Shown: in pieces, positions 17,791 through 26,139 of the stretch
How positions within the stretch are numbered: position 1 is the first letter of the stretch
Layout: each line of letters begins with the position of its first letter
NCBI GenBank assembly: GCA_963204915.1
Contig: CAUJHS010000063.1
Span: forward strand, 28,530-92,529
Length of the DNA: 64,000 bases
Direction: 5' to 3'
Source: Planctomycetota bacterium
Lineage (GTDB): Bacteria > Planctomycetota > Planctomycetia > Pirellulales > Pirellulaceae
Position numbers and translations under genes: made by a program
The notes under the pieces: model-generated
Database searches by the model: none
What the model saw: the letters and a program-made list of their open reading frames with translations, nothing else
Told to the model about the DNA's origin: nothing

Positions 17791-19164
17791 ATGCTCAAGA
17801 TCGGTCAGTTGCGAGCAACGTGTTGCGACGGTTGGACGCGGCGTGAATGGCTGCGCGCCGGCGGCCTGAGCCTGCTGGGCGTTTCGCTGGCCGATCTACT
17901 TCGCGGCGAAGGCGCCAAAGCCGCCCAGCGCACGCCGCCGGCCCGATCGGTCATCTTGCTGTGGCTGTGGGGCGGGCCAAGTCATCTCGATACGTTCGAC
18001 CTCAAACCGAAAGCGCCCTCGGAATATCGCGGGCCTTACGCGCCCATCGCCACTCGTGCGCCGGGCGTCGAAATCTGCGAACTCCTGCCTCAACTGGCCG
18101 AGCGTGCGCCCCGATACGCGCTGCTTCGTTCGCTTCAGCATACGTCGAACGATCACGGCGTCGCAGGCACGATTGGCTTGACCGGCTCCAACACCGGTGC
18201 GGCGAGCCTCAGTGGACAGGTGCTCCCAGGCGATGTGAAGCCCGCGCACGGCGCGATTGTATCGCGAGTGTTGGGCTTTGATCCTGTCACGCCACGCTTT
18301 GTGACGATGGGTGGAAATTTACATCAAGGCAAACGCCGCATCACTGGCGAAGGCGGTGGAACCGCAGGCGGGCTGCACGATCCGTTTCGGTTGGATTATG
18401 ACGTCGAGCACGGTGTGAAAATTCCGCAGCTTGATTTGATCGAAGGCCAATCGCGCGAACGATTGACCTCGCAACGCGAACTGCAAATCGCGATGAATCG
18501 GCTTGCCGATCAGATCCAGAATTCGCCCAACGTGGAACGCTTCGATCAGTTTTACCGCCAGGCGCTCGCGCTCCTGACCACGTCTCAGGCGCGGCAAGTT
18601 TATGACTTAGAGCAAGAACCGGAGGTGCTGCGGCAGCGTTACGGAAGGTTTCGCTTTGGGCAGTGTTGTTTGTTGGCTCGCCGATTGATTGAAGCCGGCG
18701 TGCGGTTTGTTCAAGTGAATTGGTCGTCGCATGTCGAATCGGTGGAAGACACCGGCGACGGCGGCTGGGATATGCACGATCGCTACTTTCAAGTTTTTCA
18801 AGATCGGCATAGCTGGATGCTCGATCAGGCGCTGTCGGCGCTGCTGGATGATTTGCACGACCGCGGCTTACTAGACGAAACGATCGTCGTGGCCGTGGGT
18901 GAGTTTGGCCGCACGCCCAAGATTAATGGCAAAGCAGGGCGCGATCACTGGAACGACTGCTACGCGGGACTCGTCGCCGGAGGCGGGATTCAAGGCGGTC
19001 GCGTCATTGGCTCCAGCGATCGACGGGGAGAATATCCCGCTTCCCAACCGATCTCGCCAGCCGATCTCTTTGCCACGGTGTTTCATCAAATGGGCATCAC
19101 CACGACGACGTTGACGGGAGCAGGCTTGACGCCGCAAGGCGCCGTGATCGAGGAGCTGCTGTAA
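17791..19164 (+). CDS. DUF1501 family protein, Tat-exported
   Basis: Sulfatase/alkaline-phosphatase-fold family (DUF1501) expanded in planctomycetes; exact substrate unknown. The N-terminus has a twin-arginine pattern (TRREWLRAGGLSLLGVSLAD), followed by VILLWLWGGPSHLDTFDLKP, LRSLQHTSNDHG and, near the C-terminus, VAVGEFGRTPKINGKAGRDH, all typical of the family. Length 457 residues. The ATG at 17791 is preferred to an in-frame ATG 48 bases upstream because it begins the characteristic Tat leader. The stop overlaps the start of the next gene (TAATG), so the pair is an operon. Confidence 0.9.
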   Translation: MLKIGQLRATCCDGWTRREWLRAGGLSLLGVSLADLLRGEGAKAAQRTPPARSVILLWLWGGPSHLDTFDLKPKAPSEYRGPYAPIATRAPGVEICELLPQLAERAPRYALLRSLQHTSNDHGVAGTIGLTGSNTGAASLSGQVLPGDVKPAHGAIVSRVLGFDPVTPRFVTMGGNLHQGKRRITGEGGGTAGGLHDPFRLDYDVEHGVKIPQLDLIEGQSRERLTSQRELQIAMNRLADQIQNSPNVERFDQFYRQALALLTTSQARQVYDLEQEPEVLRQRYGRFRFGQCCLLARRLIEAGVRFVQVNWSSHVESVEDTGDGGWDMHDRYFQVFQDRHSWMLDQALSALLDDLHDRGLLDETIVVAVGEFGRTPKINGKAGRDHWNDCYAGLVAGGGIQGGRVIGSSDRRGEYPASQPISPADLFATVFHQMGITTTTLTGAGLTPQGAVIEELL

Positions 19165-20099
19165 TGCCGCACCTTCGCACGTTGGAAACGCCATGGCGTT
19201 GGCGAATGTGGCTGGCAAGTTCGCTGGGGTTTGTTCTCCTGGGCCAATGGACAGGGGCCGAAGATTCCACGCCGCGGCTCGTTCGCCTCACGCGCGATGG
19301 GCATTTCAAGCAGCGGCCGGTGTGGTCGCCGGACGGAACTCGCCTCGCGTTCACGCGCCATCGTGGGACAGACATGTTTGTGTACCTGTGTGACGCCCAA
19401 GGCGCGCAGGAACGGCGTTTGACCGACCGTAAAGAACCCGAGTTTGATGCGGTGTGGTCGCCGGACGGAACTCGCCTCGCGCTGGCGCTCGACAAAACTT
19501 CGCCCAACCAGGGAGACATCGAGGTTTACACGATTTCGGTTCAGGGGAGCGACCTTCAACCCGTGGCGACAGGCGACGGAAAACTATCGCATGAAGAATG
19601 GCCGGCATGGTCGACCGACGGGCAGTGGATTGTGTTTACGTCGACGCGCGATGACAACCAAGAAATCTATCGCGCGCGGCCCGATGGTAGCGAACGCACA
19701 CGATTGACCAGCGATCCCGCACTCGATGCGCACCCGTGCTGGTCGCCGGATGGTCAACGAATTGCGTTCGCCACCGATCGCTGGGGGGACTTAGAGATTG
19801 CGCTGCTGGAAATCGAAACAGGAAAATTACAACGCCTGACGCATAGCCCCGGATTGGACGATTACCCGGTGTGGTCGCCCGATGGCGGTTGGATTGCGTT
19901 CGCTAGTTTGCGTGACCGGAATTTTGAGATTTACATCACCTCGCCGGAAGCAGATCAACCGGCCAACATCACCAACCACGCAGGTTGGGATAACTTCCCA
20001 ACATGGTCTCCTACCGGTGAAATTACCTTTGTTTCCAACCGGGACGGGAGTTTTGATCTTTACACGATTGAGGTTGGGAAGAACACAATCGGCAAATAG
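19164..20099 (+). CDS. TolB-like PD40 beta-propeller protein, exported
   Basis: A signal peptide (about residues 1-32) precedes at least five PD40-type blades, each with the repeat W(S)PDG..(I/L)AF followed by an 'xIY/xVY' strand: VWSPDGTRLAFTRHRG, VWSPDGTRLALALDKT, AWSTDGQWIVFTSTRD, CWSPDGQRIAFATDRW, VWSPDGGWIAFASLRD and a final TWSPTGEITFVSNRD. This resembles the TolB beta-propeller without the TolB N-terminal domain, so it may be a periplasmic binding scaffold rather than a Tol-Pal component. The start codon overlaps the DUF1501 stop, suggesting the two act together. Confidence 0.85.
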   Translation: MPHLRTLETPWRWRMWLASSLGFVLLGQWTGAEDSTPRLVRLTRDGHFKQRPVWSPDGTRLAFTRHRGTDMFVYLCDAQGAQERRLTDRKEPEFDAVWSPDGTRLALALDKTSPNQGDIEVYTISVQGSDLQPVATGDGKLSHEEWPAWSTDGQWIVFTSTRDDNQEIYRARPDGSERTRLTSDPALDAHPCWSPDGQRIAFATDRWGDLEIALLEIETGKLQRLTHSPGLDDYPVWSPDGGWIAFASLRDRNFEIYITSPEADQPANITNHAGWDNFPTWSPTGEITFVSNRDGSFDLYTIEVGKNTIGK

Positions 20100-20236
20100 C
20101 TTTTCCTTTGATTGTGGTTGTCGCTTCGCGCGGTGAACCCCTGCGGACGGGGAAGTGCGCCGCGACAGCCAATTTTTTTTGCTGGCGTGCTTTGTCGTGA
20201 GAAGCGGTTTGACCGTCTTGCGGCGCCGCAAGTCGC

Positions 20237-20270
20237 AAAAAAAGAGGCGGTTTGGAAAACTCGCCTCTTT
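20237..20270 (-). terminator. Rho-independent terminator of the 80-residue gene
   Basis: On the minus strand AAAGAGGCG and CGCCTCTTT pair around a short loop and are followed by a run of seven T (20237-20243). It lies 6 bases after the stop of the small gene at 20277. Confidence 0.85.
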
Positions 20271-20276
20271 GAGGGG

Positions 20277-20519
20277 TTAATTCAGTTCGTGTTCGGCCAC
20301 GAGGCCGAGCAGCGTGCCGGTTTCGAGCATCAAGTCAGTGTCGTAGAGCCAGCCGCCTTCGCGCTGGCTGACGTAGCCACGCTCGCTCACCGTGACCATT
20401 TGGGCCAGCCCCACGTGCCGGGCCACGGCTTGGGAAATAGCGCGTGCGGCGGCGGGCACCGGGGCCGAACCTTCGACGATCATCCGCAAGTCGCCCGATT
20501 CGATATAGTACTTAGCCAT
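20277..20519 (-). CDS. small conserved-looking protein of unknown function (80 aa)
   Basis: Not recognised. The product begins MAKYYIESGDLRMIVEG and contains an Ala/Val-rich helix (about residues 20-38) followed by a beta-rich half (MVTVSERGY, GGWLYDTDLMLETG). The ATG at 20519 is chosen because AAGGAG (minus strand) lies 9 bases upstream. The gene is monocistronic: its own terminator follows, and three 15-bp repeats lie in its upstream region. No signal peptide or membrane segment is seen, so it is probably cytoplasmic. The strong RBS, terminator and clean boundaries make a real gene likely. Confidence 0.75.
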   Translation of the reverse strand: MAKYYIESGDLRMIVEGSAPVPAAARAISQAVARHVGLAQMVTVSERGYVSQREGGWLYDTDLMLETGTLLGLVAEHELN

Positions 20520-20840
20520 TGATGGGTCTCCTTGGCTGAAGGGGTGAATCACTTTCCACACTCCTATTGTTCGTTCGCCAAGTGACACGTAAGGTCATAT
20601 CCCGTAAGATCTTGTGAAATTTTTTTAGGCTCTTTTTGACACGTCTGGTCACGCCGGGACACGTGTGGTCACAACTTCATGCCCTTTTGGGTGGTGCGTT
20701 CACGCCGTTGGATTTTTTCTTGCACACGCCGGCCGATAGACAAACGGTCTGGCCGTGACTACAACCAAACAAAGTTGCCCAGCGTCGCCTTGGGAGCGTT
20801 GGGCGGTGTTCGGTCCCTTTGCCGCGGTAGGGTCTACGCT
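20520..20840. other. intergenic region holding the 15-bp repeats
   Basis: A 321-base divergent gap between the 80-residue gene and the isomerase gene. It contains the three RTGACC..ACGTGTC repeats and an AT-rich stretch (20617-20637). The isomerase frame is open back to 20679, but the region before 20841 encodes nothing recognisable. Confidence 0.5.
20583..20672 (-). repeat. three 15-bp direct repeats RTGACC..ACGTGTC
   Basis: On the minus strand, GTGACCACACGTGTC (20658-20672), GTGACCAGACGTGTC (20638-20652) and ATGACCTTACGTGTC (20583-20597) share the pattern RTGACC-NN-ACGTGTC. The first two are spaced 20 bp apart, about two helical turns, and the third 55 bp away. They lie 64-153 bases upstream of the 80-residue gene and look like binding sites for a regulator. 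No regulator gene is adjacent. Confidence 0.6.
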
Positions 20841-21749
20841 ATGAGCCACAACCACCCCTTGGATCGTCGTCATTTTCTGGGCGCTTCGGCGTTGGCCGTG
20901 GGAGCCGCCTCGGCGTGGGCAGGCGCCAGCGCGACCGCGGTGGGACAAGCGGACGATGTTTCGGCGCTGGGCAAGACGCCGCACAGCCGCTTTGCGGTGA
21001 ACGTGGAAATGTGGTGGACGAAACTTCCTTTTCTCGATCGCATTCGGAAGACCGCCGAATTGGGGTTCCCCGCCGTTGAGTTTTGGCCCTACAAGGGGAA
21101 AGACATCGCCGCCATTACGGCGTTGTGCGAAGAACTGGGCGTAGCCGTCGCGCAATTCACCGCCTGGGGCTTTGAACCCGGTATGAACAACCCCAAGAAC
21201 GAGGACTCCTTTGTGGCCACCGTGGAAGAAGCGTGTCAGGTGGCGCACCAGTTGAAGTGCGAAAAAATGACCGTGGTCGCGGGCAACAATCAACCGGGCA
21301 TGTCGCAAGAGCAAATGCACGCGCAAGTCATCAAGGCGCTCAAGCGCGCCGCGCCCATCGCCGAACGCGAAAAGGTCATGCTCATTCTGGAGCCGATGAA
21401 CGGCCGCGTCGACCATCCTGGGCATTGCCTGTACGGCAGTGAAGACGCGGTGCGCATTTGCCGCGAAGTCGATTCGCCCATGGTGAAAATCAACTGGGAT
21501 CTTTACCATATGCAAATTGCCGAGGGAGACCTTTGCGGTCATTTGAAAGACGGCTTCGATCAGGTCGGCTATTTGCAGCTGGCCGATCATCCCGGACGCA
21601 ATGAACCGGGCACGGGCGAGATTTATTATCCCCGCGTGCTCAAGCAAGCGTACGAACTTGGCTATCGCGGGTTTGTGGGGCTGGAGTGCCGCCCCAAAAC
21701 AACCGAACTGGCGGCCGCACGCGGCGTGGCGCAGGCTGACCAGTGGTAA
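20841..21749 (+). CDS. hydroxypyruvate isomerase-like TIM barrel, Tat-exported
   Basis: Homologous to hydroxypyruvate isomerase (Hyi), which interconverts hydroxypyruvate and tartronate semialdehyde. Family segments seen: LILEPMNGRVDHPGH, KINWDLYHMQIAEGDL, QLADHPGRNEPGTGEIYY and the C-terminal GYRGFVGLECRP, with the glutamates expected for metal binding and catalysis. Unlike the classical cytoplasmic enzyme, the N-terminus carries a twin-arginine leader (LDRRHFLGASALAVGAASAW), so it should be exported. The ATG at 20841 starts that leader; the open frame upstream is not conserved. Length 302 residues including the leader. The true substrate outside the cytoplasm is uncertain. Confidence 0.85.
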   Translation: MSHNHPLDRRHFLGASALAVGAASAWAGASATAVGQADDVSALGKTPHSRFAVNVEMWWTKLPFLDRIRKTAELGFPAVEFWPYKGKDIAAITALCEELGVAVAQFTAWGFEPGMNNPKNEDSFVATVEEACQVAHQLKCEKMTVVAGNNQPGMSQEQMHAQVIKALKRAAPIAEREKVMLILEPMNGRVDHPGHCLYGSEDAVRICREVDSPMVKINWDLYHMQIAEGDLCGHLKDGFDQVGYLQLADHPGRNEPGTGEIYYPRVLKQAYELGYRGFVGLECRPKTTELAAARGVAQADQW

Positions 21750-21804
21750 ACGACGGGATTCACGCCGTGCGTTGTTCGCCGCAGGAACATGAACGGGTCC
21801 AACG

Positions 21805-21933
21805 CTAGAGTGCGTTTCATGCAGGTGTGACGCCCCCAATGTGGTGCACTCGCTCCGCGAGTGCCGGAAACCACTCGCGGAGCGAGTGGACCACACTGAT
21901 GAAGTCATCACACCTCGATGAAATATGCTCTAG
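21805..21933. repeat. 129-bp palindromic MITE-like repeat, copy 2
   Basis: Second copy of the element at 8928-9056, same length. The left end CTAGAGTGCGTTTCATGCAG and the right end, read in reverse, CTAGAGCATATTTCATCGAG form the terminal inverted repeat. The core CACTCGCTCCGCGAGTG and CCACTCGCGGAGCGAGTGG gives two nested hairpins. This copy has the more complete CTAG at both ends. It lies in the gap between the isomerase gene and a small membrane protein gene. Confidence 0.8.
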
Positions 21934-22007
21934 GTCCAGGGCGCTCGCGCCGTTGAGGGCGAGTTGGCGATCTTTACAAGCGTGTTATCGCTTTTTCGGA
22001 AGGCAGT

Positions 22008-22400
22008 ATGTCGCAAAATCCGTATCAACCGCCGTTTGGCGCCTTCGCCGAAAAACCGATGCCGTTTGCGCCTCCAGCGCCGCGGCATTCCGGGCTTGGC
22101 ATCGCGTCGTTTGTGATGTCGTTGTTTTGCGGCATCGTCATGTTCGCCTTGATTGGCGTCGCGACCTATCTGGCGGCCAGCATGCAAGATGAATTCACGG
22201 ATGAGTCGCCCCAGGCGATCATGGTCGGCCTGGGAATCATTGGTGGGTTGGGGCTGGCCGTCATCGGACTGGGGCTGGGCATTGCGGGAGTCGTCCAACC
22301 AAACCGTAACAAGCTGTTCGCCATACTCGGGCTGATTTTCAACTTTCTCGTGCTTGTTTCGGTGTGTGGCATCATGGCGCTGGGGCTAGCCGTGAGCTAA
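22008..22400 (+). CDS. small membrane protein, DUF4190-like
   Basis: A 130-residue protein with a Pro-rich cytoplasmic head (SQNPYQPPFGAF) and three hydrophobic segments (about residues 30-56, 70-95 and 104-128). The layout of a Pro/Tyr-rich N-terminus and a 'GLGIASFVMSLF' first helix resembles DUF4190-type proteins, but no function is known. The 75-base gap from the repeat contains GGAAGG near 21999, which can serve as its RBS. Probably monocistronic; the next gene is convergent. Confidence 0.7.
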   Translation: MSQNPYQPPFGAFAEKPMPFAPPAPRHSGLGIASFVMSLFCGIVMFALIGVATYLAASMQDEFTDESPQAIMVGLGIIGGLGLAVIGLGLGIAGVVQPNRNKLFAILGLIFNFLVLVSVCGIMALGLAVS

Positions 22401-22420
22401 GGCTGTGACGCGGCGGCGTT

Positions 22421-25144
22421 TTACTTGGCTTCAAAACGATGGTTGAGCGCGCGGTCGCCGTTGATCTCCTCGGCGCGAAGGATCAACGTTTGGCCCAACA
22501 ACGATTCTCCATTGGAAAGATGATAAACGACGGAGGTCCGTCCTTGATTTAGATCCAACACCGGCCGGCGCACGCGCGGACGCCCCGGCGCGAACAGCTG
22601 ACACAAGAAGCTCACGGACTCCTGCGACCGGTTAATGAACTGTTGTTCGATAACCAGTCGCCCGTCCTCATCGAGCCAGGTGCTAACTTCCATGGCGACG
22701 TCGCCCAGACCGACGTCGATTTCTCGCCACACGCTAAAGCGATATTCGCGATCGGTATTGATTTCAAAGTCGGCGCGCATCAACTGACGGCCGCTACTGG
22801 CCGTGGGGTGCAACACCACCTGCAGCGCGTCTTGGCGCGTTTCTCCCGCCGCGAGTTTCAAAGCGGCCTCGCCTCGTTCGACATCCCACACGTCGGGCGT
22901 GTGAAACGTGACGCGGCCCGAAACGCCCTGGGAAAAGGGGTTTTCAAAGCGGTAGCGCAAACGTTGCGGGCGTCCAATCAGGCTCGCCAGTTTGGGATCG
23001 TCAAACTGAAAACTCATGCTCCAGCGCGCAATCGCGGAGTTCACGCCTGTCACGAATACGGGGGTCGGGCCAACGTGCAAGACCGTCTGCCCGTCTTCGT
23101 TCGGCGGCGTGGTGCGACGATCCCACAAGTCGATTTGCTGCAAGCTTTCGCCTAAGTAAAGCTTCTCGCGCACGGGCCGTTCGTTCCACAACACCATGAT
23201 CGAGGCGTCGCCTCGCGTGAACACCAACGCTTGACTTCCTTCCGGAGTTTGAATGGCGCCTAGGTACTCGGTTCCCATGAGCAGCGCTGCGGTGGTGCGC
23301 CACACCGGAAACAACTCGCCGGGGGTTCCGTCGGCGTTCATCAAACCCGAGTTCGCGTCGAAAGGGCGCGGGACGAACACCACGCTCGCGCCGCCAATTT
23401 TGGCCGTGACCATCCGTTCGACGAGATCGCGCGAACGGGTTGCTAAATCATAGTCGCGACGCGACAGCGGCTGCACGGTAACCCAGCGACGGTGCGCCGA
23501 GGACTGCGTCTCGTCCATGCGCCGTGCGAGTTCCGCGCTGGTGAACGCCGGGTCATCCGGCGCGAGCGTGTAGTTGAGGAACTCCCAGCGAGCCGCGGCC
23601 GTCGGCCGGGGCGGCTCTTGCTCGAGCCAAGGCCAGGCGAATCCCAACTCGACTTTCTGCCCGAAACGCTCCAGGCGTTGACGAATCTCGGCGATCTTCG
23701 CCTCCAGGCCAGGAAATCCCGAGAAGCTCGTGTCGAAATCGTCGCCAAGTTGCCACCAGCGCAGCATGGGCAGAAACCGCGTGGCGACCGGATCAATCGC
23801 CGCCGGCCAGCTATCTTTCTCCAAGAACACGCGCGCAATGGGCAACGGGTTTTCATCGCCAAACACGCGGCGCGCTTCCGGCGGCGGCTGGTCGAGAACG
23901 CCCACAACCGTCACTCCCGCTTGCTCGACCCGTTCCACGAACCGTGCGAGCCGGTCGGCTTCGTCGGCGTTTTGCTCGCTAAACCATACGGGCAATTTGA
24001 CCCATTGCAGGCCCGCCATTGTCACTAGCGAGGCTTGCTCTTCCACCGAGAGGGGCGTGCTCCCGCGCGGGAGGGACCAGCCAAATTCTCCCGCACCCGA
24101 ACGACTTGCCAGTCGTACGAGATGTTCGCGGACCACGGCCAAGGTCAATTCGCGCCGGTGCGCCACACCGTTGTGCATGCGCATTTCCGCCTCAACACGG
24201 TAAAACCCAGGCTCGATAATGTTCGGCTTCCAAGCGACAACGCCGGCATATGTCGTGGGGGAGGACTCGGCGCCGGCGGGATCGCGTTCCACGACCACGC
24301 TGGGCAACCGGCGAACGCACTCGTCGACGGGACGCCCCCAGACGTCGCTCGCGCGAAGATGAATCTCGGGGTCGGGTTCGCGCACTCCGGAAATCTCGCA
24401 CGATAAGGCAATCGGCTGCGCCTCGCTGTAAACGTGATGCGGGCTATTCGCCGTCAAACTCATGCGCGGCAGCCGCGCCATACGCAAATCGGCAAAACAC
24501 ACGGTGGCGTGCAAGTCGGCTTGCTCGGTCGGCGTCACATGAACGCCGATCACGGCGATGTGAATCTTGTCGCTGCGGGGCGTCAGCGGCCCCACTTGCA
24601 CGCGCTGCCACGCGCCGCCGTCGCGCAGCCGCACCGACTCATAGTTTTCCAGCAACCGCTGTTGCTTGTCGTAAAACGAAACGGTCACGTAGGCTTCATC
24701 GTGGCGCACGTTGTTCAGGCGCAGTTGCGCTTCGACAAGATAGGTAAATCGTGGGCTGACTTCCAACGTAGGCGTAAACGCCGCAGCGGCGCCCCCGTTC
24801 ATGTCAATTTGGAGCCAGCGCGGGATGTGAGAGTCCGGCGCGGGAGACGCCCCCGCGGCGGAATTGTCGGGAAGCGCTGGCGACGGTCCTGCGGCTTCTG
24901 ACGAAGCGGTGTCGTCATCGCCAGCGATGGCGATTTTCACATAGGTGGGATGGTTCGCGTCGCGTCGCCGAGTCCAATGGTCGGGCCAGGCGTCGTAGTT
25001 CACATCCGCGGCTTGTTCATCGCCTGCGATGGTTTGTTTCTGAAAGTCGCAACGATAAACTTCAACCGCTTCCAACCCGCCCAGGTCGATAGACGCGCTC
25101 GGCGCAGCCGCTAAAATCAGAAGAGACCATAAAACGTGAATCAT
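22421..25144 (-). CDS. large secreted protein with predicted TIM-barrel-like region
   Basis: Not confidently assigned. The 907-residue product starts with a signal peptide (MIHVLWSLLILAAAPSAS). Residues about 20-190 look like a carbohydrate-binding-type beta domain (RFTYLVEAQLRLNNV; VTVSFYDKQQRLL). Residues about 300-520 resemble the catalytic barrel of glycoside hydrolases (GEFGWSLPRGSTPLS; LQWVKLPVWFSEQN; MLRWWQLGDDFDTSFSG; VELGFAWPW), but I cannot place acid/base residues with confidence. The last 300 residues are beta-sandwich-like. The frame stays open upstream to 26023 opposite another gene; the ATG at 25144 begins the signal peptide. Divergent from the isomerase-like gene, 84 bases away. 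Confidence 0.75.
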   Translation of the reverse strand: MIHVLWSLLILAAAPSASIDLGGLEAVEVYRCDFQKQTIAGDEQAADVNYDAWPDHWTRRRDANHPTYVKIAIAGDDDTASSEAAGPSPALPDNSAAGASPAPDSHIPRWLQIDMNGGAAAAFTPTLEVSPRFTYLVEAQLRLNNVRHDEAYVTVSFYDKQQRLLENYESVRLRDGGAWQRVQVGPLTPRSDKIHIAVIGVHVTPTEQADLHATVCFADLRMARLPRMSLTANSPHHVYSEAQPIALSCEISGVREPDPEIHLRASDVWGRPVDECVRRLPSVVVERDPAGAESSPTTYAGVVAWKPNIIEPGFYRVEAEMRMHNGVAHRRELTLAVVREHLVRLASRSGAGEFGWSLPRGSTPLSVEEQASLVTMAGLQWVKLPVWFSEQNADEADRLARFVERVEQAGVTVVGVLDQPPPEARRVFGDENPLPIARVFLEKDSWPAAIDPVATRFLPMLRWWQLGDDFDTSFSGFPGLEAKIAEIRQRLERFGQKVELGFAWPWLEQEPPRPTAAARWEFLNYTLAPDDPAFTSAELARRMDETQSSAHRRWVTVQPLSRRDYDLATRSRDLVERMVTAKIGGASVVFVPRPFDANSGLMNADGTPGELFPVWRTTAALLMGTEYLGAIQTPEGSQALVFTRGDASIMVLWNERPVREKLYLGESLQQIDLWDRRTTPPNEDGQTVLHVGPTPVFVTGVNSAIARWSMSFQFDDPKLASLIGRPQRLRYRFENPFSQGVSGRVTFHTPDVWDVERGEAALKLAAGETRQDALQVVLHPTASSGRQLMRADFEINTDREYRFSVWREIDVGLGDVAMEVSTWLDEDGRLVIEQQFINRSQESVSFLCQLFAPGRPRVRRPVLDLNQGRTSVVYHLSNGESLLGQTLILRAEEINGDRALNHRFEAK

Positions 25145-25228
25145 GGTTTTGTTCAGTGCGCCGGAGTTCCGGCTGCCGATTGCGATTCGCCGCCTGGCGG
25201 CTGAGGAATTTGGGGAGGTAATTCGTCC

Positions 25229-26011
25229 GTGCTGCGTATTCGTGTGGGAGTCCAACTGGCAAGCCTGCGGCTTCCCTTCAAACAAGCCTTGCATACCGCG
25301 GCGCAACTGGGAGCCGAAGCGGTCGAAATCGACGCGAGAAATGAACTTCGGCCGCAGGAAATGACCCGCACCGCCGTGCGGCATTTGCGGAAAGTTCTGG
25401 AAGATTTGCATTTGCGGGTCGCGGCGGTGAGTTTCCGTACCCGTCGTGGTTACGATACCGCCGAAGAGTTGGATCGCCGCGTTGACTCGACGCGTCAGGC
25501 CATGTCGCTGGCGTGGGATCTTGGGGCGAACGCGGTCATCAACCAAATTGGTCACGTGCCGGAGTCGAACGAAGACCCCCGCTGGCAGTTGCTTCAGCAG
25601 GTTCTGACCGATCTCGGACGTCACGGGCAGCGCGTGGGGGCGTTTCTCGCGGCCGATACCGGCGGTAACGACTTGCAACGCTTGTCCGAACTCATCCAGG
25701 CATTGCCCGAACATTGCCTGATGGTCAATTTGAATCCCGGCGGATTGGTCGCGAATGGCCGTTCGGCGACCGACGCCGCGAAGTTGTTGGGGCCGTACAT
25801 CCTGCATGTGCACGCTTCGGACGGCACTCGCGATGTATCTCGCGGGCAAGGAGTGGAAACTCCGCTCGGACGCGGTTCCGTTGACTGGCCGGCGGTGTTC
25901 GCCAACCTCGAAGAGCACGATTATCGAGGGTACTTCACCTTGCAACGGCGTGATGCGACCGACCCCGTCGCCGAATTGCGCCAATCGGTTCAATATTTGA
26001 AAAGTTTCTGA
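25229..26011 (+). CDS. sugar phosphate isomerase/epimerase family TIM barrel
   Basis: A 260-residue cytoplasmic xylose-isomerase-like barrel (AP endonuclease 2 superfamily). Motifs seen: AQLGAEAVEIDARNELRP, LGANAVINQIGHVP, LMVNLNPGGLVANG, YILHVHASDGTRDVSRG and the C-terminal VDWPAVFANLEEHDYRGYFT, the usual end of this family. The start is GTG at 25229 with a strong GGGGAGG at 25212-25218. The normal metal-binding Glu/His set is only partly visible, so substrate and even catalysis are unclear. surE follows 128 bases downstream on the same strand. Confidence 0.8.
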   Translation: MLRIRVGVQLASLRLPFKQALHTAAQLGAEAVEIDARNELRPQEMTRTAVRHLRKVLEDLHLRVAAVSFRTRRGYDTAEELDRRVDSTRQAMSLAWDLGANAVINQIGHVPESNEDPRWQLLQQVLTDLGRHGQRVGAFLAADTGGNDLQRLSELIQALPEHCLMVNLNPGGLVANGRSATDAAKLLGPYILHVHASDGTRDVSRGQGVETPLGRGSVDWPAVFANLEEHDYRGYFTLQRRDATDPVAELRQSVQYLKSF

Positions 26012-26139
26012 CCCCGGCAACATTCGCGGGGCGGGTAGTCAGCCGCAGCGGGAACTCCTCGCAGGACGGCTCGCGAATGGTCCCTGCGATGACGGCCCGG
26101 TCATTATTCAAACGCATCCTGTCTCTTTCGTATCGGTGC

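Noticed and set aside
25145..26023. Extension of the 907-residue secreted protein frame up to 26023.
   Set aside because: It lies antisense to the isomerase-like gene, and a good signal peptide starts at 25144.
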